Assembly: GCA_910579335.1 (NCBI GenBank)
Contig: CAJTUQ010000072.1
Location: forward strand, 2,290-14,912
Length of the DNA: 12,623 nt
From: an uncultured Dorea sp.
GTDB taxonomy: Bacteria; Bacillota; Clostridia; Lachnospirales; Lachnospiraceae
Reading direction: 5' to 3'
Both the position numbers and the translations under genes were made by a program. Positions 6,982-12,623 of the stretch are shown here, piece by piece (within the stretch, counting starts at the first letter, position 1; every line of letters begins with the position of its first letter). The notes beneath the pieces are model-generated. The model saw only the letters and a program-made list of their open reading frames with translations, searched no databases and had not been told where the DNA came from.

Positions 6982-8830
6982 TACAGACACCTCCTCCAAA
7001 CTTCGCCGCACCGCAGCCCGAACATTTTTCCCGGCAGTTCTCCGTTATTTCCCCTTTTTTCGCCTTCTCCCACTCGCGTATAAGAAATTCCTTCGTCACC
7101 CCGATATCAATAAAATCCCACGGCAGCAGTTCCGATATGCTTCGCTCTCTTTCATTATAAAAGGCAATATCAATGCCCGTATTCTCAAAGGCCTTCATCC
7201 ATTTCTCATTATCAAAAACTTCTGTCCACGCATCATAGAGGCACCCCAGCCGATAAGCCTCCTCAATCACTTTCCCGCACCTGCGGTCGCCCCTTGCAAA
7301 GACGCCCTCTAACACCGTTATCTCCGCATCATGCCAATGATACTTAAGGCTTTTTCGGTTAAGCTGTTTGTGAAACGCATGCTTTACAATTGCCGCACGG
7401 GATATATACTCTTCGTTGCTGTACATGCCCGCCCATTGGAACGGAGTAAAAGGTTTGGGAATGAAAAACGACGTACTTGTCGTAATCTGGCATTTTCCGT
7501 TCCTTTGTCCCTTCGGAATCTCATAATATCTCTCGGCAATCTTTTCCGCAAGCTCAGGAATAGCCACCATGTCTTCTTCCGTCTCCGTAGGAAGGCCCAG
7601 CATAAAATATAGCTTTACTTTATTCCATCCGCCTTCAAAAGCCTGTCCTGCCCCCTCTAAGATATCTTCCTGCGTAAGTCCTTTATTAATTACATTTCTC
7701 AGCCGCTGGGAGCCTGCCTCCGGCGCAAACGTCAGGCTGCTCTTTCTCACATCCTGAACCTGCTCCATCACATCCAATGAGAACGCATCGATACGAAGAG
7801 AGGGAAGGGAGATATTGATGCCCTTCCCTCTAAATTCCTCTATCAAAAAAGTCACCAATTCTTTTAGACTGCTGTAATCGCTGGAGCTTAAAGAGCTTAA
7901 AGAAATCTCCTCATGACCTGTATTTTTCAGCATCTGATATGCATACTCTTTTAACCGCTCCACCTCCCGCTCTCTGGTAGGACGGTAGAGCATCCCCGCC
8001 TGGCAGAACCGGCAGCCCCGTATACAGCCCCGCTGAATTTCAAGCACAACCCTGTCCTGCGTTACCTTGATAAAAGGAACCACGGGCTTTTGGGGATAGT
8101 AAGTATCCGTCAGCTTCTGCACCATCTGTTTTTTCACGGTTCTTGGCGCACGCGGATGATTCGGAGTAAAGGAAGCCAGCGTTTTGTCCTCATTATATGT
8201 CACGTCATAGAGAGAAGGAACATAAATTCCTTCAATCTGTGCGGCCTTTTCGAGAAAATCGCGCCTGCTGCCGCCATCCGCCCGATTTTCTTTATATAAG
8301 TCAAGAAGCTGTCGATAGGAAGTTTCGCCCTCCCCGATATAGAACATGTCAAAAAATTCTGCAAGAGGCTCCGGATTATAAGCACACGGCCCTCCCCCGA
8401 TAACAATCGGCTCATCGGCAAGTCTTTCTTCCGCCTTTAGCGGAATCCCGGCAAGATCCAGCACCTGTAAAACATTTGTATAGCACATCTCATACTGAAG
8501 CGTGATTCCAAGAAAATCAAAGTCCCTCACCGGCTCCTGTGATTCCAAGGCAAAAAGCGGTATTTTTTCCTCACGCATAATTTTATCAAGGTCTATCCAC
8601 GGAGAATACACCCTCTCGCACCACACATCCTCCCACTGGTTAAACATATCATAAAGAATCTGAATACCCAGATGGGACATTCCTATCTCATACACGTCAG
8701 GAAAACACATGGCAAAACGGATATCGATGCCTTCCTTTTCCTTCATAACACTGTTCACTTCATTGCCGATATAGCGTGCCGGCTTCTCGATTTTTAATAA
8801 TATTTCATCATTTAAAGCTAGTTTTCGCAT
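6965..8830 (-). CDS. TIGR03960-family B12-binding-type radical SAM protein
   Basis: The 621-residue protein has an N-terminal cobalamin-binding-like domain (about 35-200, including FPDVYEIGMSHLG, IGGGPCAYNPEPLAEFFD and FYIGEGE). A radical SAM core follows, with RGCIRGCRFCQAGM carrying the CxxxCxxC iron-sulfur ligands C269, C273 and C276. The C-terminus has a second Cys set, C599, C603, C606 and C616, the first three again spaced CxxxCxxC, probably binding another cluster. The whole layout matches the TIGR03960 family, which is widespread in Firmicutes next to TIGR03936. The substrate is unknown, although tRNA or rRNA modification is often suspected because such genes neighbour RNase G and ribosomal protein L21 genes. 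GGAGG lies 7 nt upstream of the ATG. The last bases hold the ribosome site and start of the next gene. It begins the seven-gene run ending at 2476. Confidence 0.93.
   Translation of the reverse strand: MRKLALNDEILLKIEKPARYIGNEVNSVMKEKEGIDIRFAMCFPDVYEIGMSHLGIQILYDMFNQWEDVWCERVYSPWIDLDKIMREEKIPLFALESQEPVRDFDFLGITLQYEMCYTNVLQVLDLAGIPLKAEERLADEPIVIGGGPCAYNPEPLAEFFDMFYIGEGETSYRQLLDLYKENRADGGSRRDFLEKAAQIEGIYVPSLYDVTYNEDKTLASFTPNHPRAPRTVKKQMVQKLTDTYYPQKPVVPFIKVTQDRVVLEIQRGCIRGCRFCQAGMLYRPTREREVERLKEYAYQMLKNTGHEEISLSSLSSSDYSSLKELVTFLIEEFRGKGINISLPSLRIDAFSLDVMEQVQDVRKSSLTFAPEAGSQRLRNVINKGLTQEDILEGAGQAFEGGWNKVKLYFMLGLPTETEEDMVAIPELAEKIAERYYEIPKGQRNGKCQITTSTSFFIPKPFTPFQWAGMYSNEEYISRAAIVKHAFHKQLNRKSLKYHWHDAEITVLEGVFARGDRRCGKVIEEAYRLGCLYDAWTEVFDNEKWMKAFENTGIDIAFYNERERSISELLPWDFIDIGVTKEFLIREWEKAKKGEITENCREKCSGCGAAKFGGGVCIESKG
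6979..6997 (-). promoter_or_regulatory. Embedded ribosome site that fixes a TTG start
   Basis: On the minus strand the sequence is GGAGGAGG, then TGTCTGTA, then TTG. The purine-rich site is a perfect match to the anti-Shine-Dalgarno and sits 8 nt before TTG. It also encodes a Gly-Gly pair near the C-terminus of the radical SAM protein. The adjacent GTG is too close to the site to be used. This decides the start of the DUF2344 gene. Confidence 0.8.
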
Positions 8831-8942
8831 TGATTGACCTCCACATTCCTCGAATCATTAAAAGGGCAGCACCTATTCCGGCTGCAAAATAAGTACTGCC
8901 TTTTTTCATTAACCAAAGCCCGCATGAATACAAAACAGAAAA
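8831..8942 (-). other. Intergenic spacer between the kinase pair and the radical SAM gene
   Basis: This 112-nt stretch has no credible gene. It holds overlapping inverted repeats at 8860-8906 and, close to the radical SAM gene, the ribosome site GGAGG. I could not find a convincing -35/-10 pair for the downstream genes. TTGTAT and TTGGTT are present as -35-like hexamers, but no good TATAAT follows at the right distance. Confidence 0.6.
8860..8906 (-). terminator. Possible terminator or alternative hairpin after the kinase-DegV gene
   Basis: Read on the minus strand, GGCAG (8900-8896) can pair with CTGCC (8869-8865), flanked by an A-run on one side and CTTTT on the other. Inside it, GCAGC (8885-8881) can pair with GCTGC (8870-8866). 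The two pairings share bases, so they exclude each other. The T tract is short on this strand. On the plus strand the outer stem is longer (about 9 bp with one G-U pair) and is followed by six T, but no plus-strand gene is present. A weak, possibly bidirectional terminator is the simplest reading. Confidence 0.4.
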
Positions 8943-11642
8943 CTAGTTTATATGTTCTGATTTGGATGCCTGTGAAAAAGAAATAACTGCTTCGTTTCTC
9001 TTCATAAACAGCAGGCCGAAAGACCCCTGGCCGCAATTGCTTGCAATCGCGGACGATGCTTTCTGCAGATACACCCTTTCAAAAGGACAATACTGCCGTA
9101 CCAGTTTCTCAATGTACCGGAGTTTTTCCTCATCCAGCCCGGCATAGGTAATAAAAAGGATGCGCCGGTCAATATTTCTTGTATCTTTCAGCACCCTCCG
9201 CACATATTTTTTCGCCGCATGCGGAAAATTCCCCAGTTCCATGCTTCCAACCACCATCTTGCTTTTCCGCAGCACAATAATCGGGTGCAGAAGCAATGCA
9301 TCACAGAGAATCTGTATCTTCTTCGATATCAGTCCGGCTTTGCACATTCTGTGCGTACTATTGATAATAAAAGCCGAAGATATGTAATTTCTAAGACTAT
9401 TCACGGTTTTAATGATTTCTTCCTTTGAAGCATGGTGCTCGGCCATATATGCGGCATACAAAACAATTAAGCCTAAGCTGCTGGAAAGATGCCCGGAATC
9501 AATTACCGTGACATTATCAAAGGATTTCGCCGCCTCAAGAGCGTGAAAATAGCCGTCGCTTGCATGTTTCGCCATCGTAATATGGAGTACGTTCTGCGCT
9601 TCCGTCAGCTTCTCCGCAAAAAACTTCTCGTAATCCTCCACTTCCGGCGGCTGGGAAAAGCCATCCTCCCCTTCCTCCACATGATACAAAAGTTCGTCCG
9701 CAGTCAGCTCCAGCTCATCCAGAAAACGTCCCTTCTCTGTGCAGACATAATAAGGACATACCGATAGGTTAAATTCCTTTTTCAGCGACTCCGGAAGGTC
9801 GCATACGCTGTCTGTCGACACCATGAGCGACAGTCTTTTCGCCTGCTCAAAAATCAGGATATCCCTTCCTATTTCAGATTGGCCGGCCTCCTCATTCATT
9901 TTCACCAGTTCTTTTGGCAGGATACTCATTACAGCCGCTTCAAGCAGCGCGCCGCTGACCGGCTTTGCCAGATAACCGCCAAATCCCTCCTTCCGGTAGA
10001 GCAGTTGATTATCACTTCCCGCATTGGCTGTCAAGGCAATTACCGGCGTATCCTGGCACAATCCTCCCGGCTGCGTGCGCAATCTGTGAAAACACTGGAT
10101 ACCATCCATCTCAGGCATAAGATGATCCATCAAAATACAGTCGTAATGCTGTTTTTGCGTCAGCTGCAGACATTCGGCGCCGCTTAACGCCGTATCTATC
10201 TGGACCTTTGTCTCGGCCAGCAGCTTTTTCACTACTACCAGATTCATTTCATTGTCATCGACTACGAGCACATGTGCGTCCGGTGCCTCGAAGCTCTGCT
10301 TATATTGCTCTTCCTCATGGACTCTTGCGCGGGAAGTCAGTGTAAATGTCCCCAGCTCGCTATTGTCTATAATGTCCTGCTCCAGCATGACTACAAACTT
10401 GGAACCCTTCGTATAAACGCTGTTGACACTGATTTCACCGCCCATCAGCACCACTAACTGCTTCACGATACTCAGCCCCAGCCCGGTTCCTTCGATATGG
10501 CGGTTCTTTTCTTCGTCAACCCGCCGGAATGCATTGAAAATATAAGGGATATTTTCTTTTTTTACTCCCTGCCCCGTATCTTCCACGGTATACCAGACGC
10601 GGACTTTATTAAGAGCCAGGCGTTCACAACGGACAGAAAGCGTAACAGAACCTTCCTTCGTATATTTCACAGCATTATTAAGCAGATTAATTAAAACCTG
10701 TTTGATTCGGATTTCATCTCCGCACAGCATGCTCGGAATGGAAGGATCTACCTGCAATTTAAACTCCAGGCCCTTTTCCTTCGCTTTAATCCAAATCATA
10801 TTAACAATTTCAGAAAAAAGGGCTCCTGTCTCATAAGATACATTCACAATCTCCATCTTTCCGGATTTGATTTTAGACAAGTCCAGAATATCGTTTATCA
10901 ATGTCAGCAGCATCCTGCTGGCACCTTGAATATTTCTTGCATTTTCCGCTATATCTTCCGGCACGTCCCCCCGGAGGATAATCTCGTTCAAACCAATAAT
11001 CGAATTAATAGGCGTGCGTATCTCATGGCTCATACTGGAAAAGAAATGATTTTCCGCCTCATTCAGCTCCTCTATTTCCTTCTTCTGCCGTATGGAAAGC
11101 TCATTTTCCTTCTCATACAGTCTCTTTAAAAACAAAAGCAGTATGCTGGAGAGCATTCCTACCAAGATTACAGAATTTGCAGAATCGAAAAATGAACGCT
11201 CCTGCGTATTATGCGCAGCATATTCCGGAAAACGAAAAGCAACGTAATAGCATAACTCCGTCTCCGCCATACAGAGCAGATAAAACACGACTTTCCTCCT
11301 GCCCTCAAGAGTAATGCTGATATAAATAAAATAAATGACCAGCCATTCCGGCACTCCGCTGTAAAACCCTCCTGCCGAAAAGAAACTCAACGGGAAAAGC
11401 ACCAGGATTAATGCGGCAATCGCGGTAGCTCCTGCGTTAATACAATTTTTTTCAATGCTGACCTTCACGACAACCGCCATAAAAACAATACTCAGCGCCA
11501 ATATAAGCCAATTCGCCGCGCTCTTTCCCATCGGCAGCACAAACACTGCCGCAATCATACAGCCGCCGGCAGCGATGCAAAACAAACGCTCCCGCAGACT
11601 GGCTTTAGGGTCAAAGATGGTTTTAAACCATTTCTTTATCAC
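8943..11642 (-). CDS. Hybrid sensor histidine kinase: membrane domain, HisKA, HATPase, receiver and C-terminal DegV domain
   Basis: The protein has 899 residues in one uninterrupted frame. Residues about 20-175 hold five or six membrane segments with short loops, followed by a charged coiled-coil linker (about 175-200). HisKA contains SHEIRTP with phospho-acceptor H206. The HATPase carries the N box (LINLLNNAVKY, 317-327), G1 EDTGQG (354-359) and G2 GTGLGL (385-390). The receiver (about 457-570) has the D462/D463 pair, phospho-acceptor D506 in MDHLMPEMDG, T548 and K560. After a 30-residue linker, about 605-890 is a DegV domain: STDSVCDLP, FSQPP, VIDSGHLSSSLGL, STHRMCKAGLISK and GQGSFGLLF. DegV (FakB-like) domains bind one fatty acid. 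The fusion suggests that lipid status feeds into, or is controlled by, phosphorelay; this is inference. The start is GTG with AGGAGG 9 nt upstream. The gene begins 33 nt after another hybrid kinase. Confidence 0.9.
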   Translation of the reverse strand: MIKKWFKTIFDPKASLRERLFCIAAGGCMIAAVFVLPMGKSAANWLILALSIVFMAVVVKVSIEKNCINAGATAIAALILVLFPLSFFSAGGFYSGVPEWLVIYFIYISITLEGRRKVVFYLLCMAETELCYYVAFRFPEYAAHNTQERSFFDSANSVILVGMLSSILLLFLKRLYEKENELSIRQKKEIEELNEAENHFFSSMSHEIRTPINSIIGLNEIILRGDVPEDIAENARNIQGASRMLLTLINDILDLSKIKSGKMEIVNVSYETGALFSEIVNMIWIKAKEKGLEFKLQVDPSIPSMLCGDEIRIKQVLINLLNNAVKYTKEGSVTLSVRCERLALNKVRVWYTVEDTGQGVKKENIPYIFNAFRRVDEEKNRHIEGTGLGLSIVKQLVVLMGGEISVNSVYTKGSKFVVMLEQDIIDNSELGTFTLTSRARVHEEEQYKQSFEAPDAHVLVVDDNEMNLVVVKKLLAETKVQIDTALSGAECLQLTQKQHYDCILMDHLMPEMDGIQCFHRLRTQPGGLCQDTPVIALTANAGSDNQLLYRKEGFGGYLAKPVSGALLEAAVMSILPKELVKMNEEAGQSEIGRDILIFEQAKRLSLMVSTDSVCDLPESLKKEFNLSVCPYYVCTEKGRFLDELELTADELLYHVEEGEDGFSQPPEVEDYEKFFAEKLTEAQNVLHITMAKHASDGYFHALEAAKSFDNVTVIDSGHLSSSLGLIVLYAAYMAEHHASKEEIIKTVNSLRNYISSAFIINSTHRMCKAGLISKKIQILCDALLLHPIIVLRKSKMVVGSMELGNFPHAAKKYVRRVLKDTRNIDRRILFITYAGLDEEKLRYIEKLVRQYCPFERVYLQKASSAIASNCGQGSFGLLFMKRNEAVISFSQASKSEHIN

Positions 11643-11657
11643 GCAAGGTCTCCTCCT
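11643..11657 (-). promoter_or_regulatory. Strong ribosome site supporting a GTG start for the kinase-DegV gene
   Basis: On the minus strand AGGAGG (11657-11652) is followed by nine bases and then GTG at 11642. The next in-frame ATG is 28 codons further on, inside the first membrane segment, so GTG is the better start. No promoter is visible in the 33-nt gap, and the two kinase genes are probably co-transcribed. Confidence 0.75.
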
Positions 11658-11675
11658 CTCAAGACACAGAAAGTT

Positions 11676-12623
11676 CTATAATCCGGCAATGCCCGCGCAC
11701 ACCTCGTCATACATGCGCAAAAGCTCCGGGTGATTCTCCCTGATAAATTCCACATCCTCTTTCTTTCCCGCGCGCTCCAGCGCTTTCGCATGTTCGGAAA
11801 GACGTTCTGCCCCGATCGTCAGCGACGTACTTTTCAACGCATGGACCTTCACCGCATAATCCGCCCAGTTGCAGGCATCGTACAGAGAAATAATCTCTCT
11901 TCTCTTATCTGCGCTTTGGCCATAGAACATCCGTAACATCTCCAGATAAAAATCCTCGTCTCCGCAGCAGTAATCCAGCCCGATTTTCGCATTAATGCCC
12001 ACTTCTGCAAAAACGTCAAAAGGATTAAACGGCTGCTCTTTTTCCTCCGGAGGGTTGTCCTCGGCTACAGGCTCCGCACTGTAGCGTATACAGTTCTTCG
12101 GCAGCACCCTTCGAAGTACCCGCTCCAGAACGGCTCTCTCAATCGGTTTCGGTATAAATTCCGTAAATCCTTCATTCCGGAACATTTCCCTCGCACCGCT
12201 GATGGTGTTTGCAGTCAGCGCCACCACCGGCAGTTCCTGATATATTCCATTATTCAGCTGGCGGATACGCCTTAATGTCTCCACGCCGTCAAACCCCGGC
12301 ATCATATGATCAAGGAAAATAATGTCATAAGATGTTTCACTGCATAATTTTATTGCCTCTTTTCCGCTGAGACAGGTATCCACCTGTATGCCGTAGCTTC
12401 CCAGAACGCCTTTTGCAACTACAAGATTCATCTCCTCATCATCAACGGCAAGCGCACGCACATCTACACAGTAATACGGTCTTCTTCCCGCATTCTGCGC
12501 CTCCTCAAATCCGTTCTCCTTTACGGCGCCGTTTAACAGGTTTACAACGGAAAGTGCAAAAAACGGCTTACGAATCATAAGCAGCCTGCTGTCGCTGCTT
12601 AGTACATAATCCCTTTCCGCAAT
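11676..12623 (-). CDS. Hybrid sensor kinase C-terminal part: receiver-like tail, receiver, HPt (N-terminus cut by window edge)
   Basis: The frame is open to the last base of the window (315 visible residues), so the ATG at 12578 is internal and not the start. The visible N-terminus, RLLMIRKPFFALSVVNLLNG, looks like the last strand and helix of a first receiver-like domain, with its Lys-Pro. A complete receiver follows, with the VDDEEMN acidic pair (visible residues 61, 62), FLDHMMPGFDG with phospho-acceptor D105, VVALTANT, and FIPKP with K149. After a Pro/Glu-rich linker comes an HPt domain (about 210-315) with VHALKSTSLTIGAERLSEHA and phospho-acceptor H251. Such receiver-HPt tails relay phosphate to another receiver. 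The missing part is expected to be a sensor and histidine kinase core. It lies 33 nt upstream of the kinase-DegV gene, whose receiver is a natural candidate partner. Confidence 0.88.
   Translation of the reverse strand: MAERDYVLSSDSRLLMIRKPFFALSVVNLLNGAVKENGFEEAQNAGRRPYYCVDVRALAVDDEEMNLVVAKGVLGSYGIQVDTCLSGKEAIKLCSETSYDIIFLDHMMPGFDGVETLRRIRQLNNGIYQELPVVALTANTISGAREMFRNEGFTEFIPKPIERAVLERVLRRVLPKNCIRYSAEPVAEDNPPEEKEQPFNPFDVFAEVGINAKIGLDYCCGDEDFYLEMLRMFYGQSADKRREIISLYDACNWADYAVKVHALKSTSLTIGAERLSEHAKALERAGKKEDVEFIRENHPELLRMYDEVCAGIAGL

Noticed and set aside
6982..7011. ATG at 7011 as start of the DUF2344 gene
   Set aside because: It has no ribosome site, and the ten extra residues precede the family's normal N-terminus. 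The TTG at 6981 has GGAGGAGG 8 nt upstream.
8818..9036. Minus-strand open frame of 72 codons across the kinase end and the spacer
   Set aside because: Most of it lies in another frame of the kinase-DegV gene. It has no ribosome site and its composition is unlike a real protein.
9800..9900. Frameshift joining separate kinase and DegV genes
   Set aside because: The frame is continuous through the linker, with no stop and no internal start with a ribosome site before the DegV part, so it reads as a true fusion.
12576..12578. ATG at 12578 as start of a small receiver-HPt protein
   Set aside because: The frame stays open to the window edge, and the upstream codons continue a receiver-like tail, so the gene is truncated by the window and does not start here.

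Overview
The window looks like part of the chromosome of a Gram-positive, anaerobic Firmicute, most likely a Lachnospiraceae-type Clostridium. The support is strong GGAGG ribosome sites, GTG and TTG starts, the paired B12-type radical SAM / DUF2344 genes, a Wzz/Wzy-style surface polysaccharide locus without LPS genes, and large hybrid histidine kinases. This assignment is inferred from gene content, not from a search. All eleven genes supported here lie on the minus strand, so transcription runs from the right edge to the left. I saw no tRNA, rRNA, insertion sequence, CRISPR array or attachment site.

Right part (12623 to 8943): two consecutive hybrid sensor kinase genes 33 nt apart. The first is cut by the window edge and shows only its C-terminal half: the tail of a first receiver-like domain, a complete receiver and an HPt domain. 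The second is complete (899 codons). It reads membrane domain, HisKA, HATPase, receiver, and then a full-length DegV-type lipid-binding domain in the place where the first kinase carries HPt. This kinase-DegV fusion is the most unusual object in the window. No DNA-binding response regulator lies beside the pair.

Middle part (8830 to 2476): after a 112-nt spacer with inverted repeats there is a tight run of seven genes. They are a TIGR03960-type B12/radical SAM protein, its TIGR03936 (DUF2344) partner starting at TTG inside the previous gene, a YbaK-type aminoacyl-tRNA deacylase, a HAD phosphatase (ATGA overlap), a monofunctional aspartate kinase with two ACT domains, a two-CBS-domain protein and a metal-dependent amidohydrolase. 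Gaps run from -17 to +48 nt, so they could be one transcript. They mix RNA-related housekeeping functions with the entry to the aspartate amino acid pathway.

Left part (2475 to 1): a 126-nt gap with a good extended -10 promoter precedes two surface polysaccharide genes. One is a Wzy-like polymerase with about 11 membrane segments. The other is a Wzz-type chain-length protein that overlaps it by 14 nt and runs off the left edge. The Wzz protein has an unusually long cytoplasmic tail that resembles the start of a tyrosine-kinase nucleotide-binding fold without a Walker A motif. This is probably the start of a capsule or exopolysaccharide operon that continues beyond base 1.
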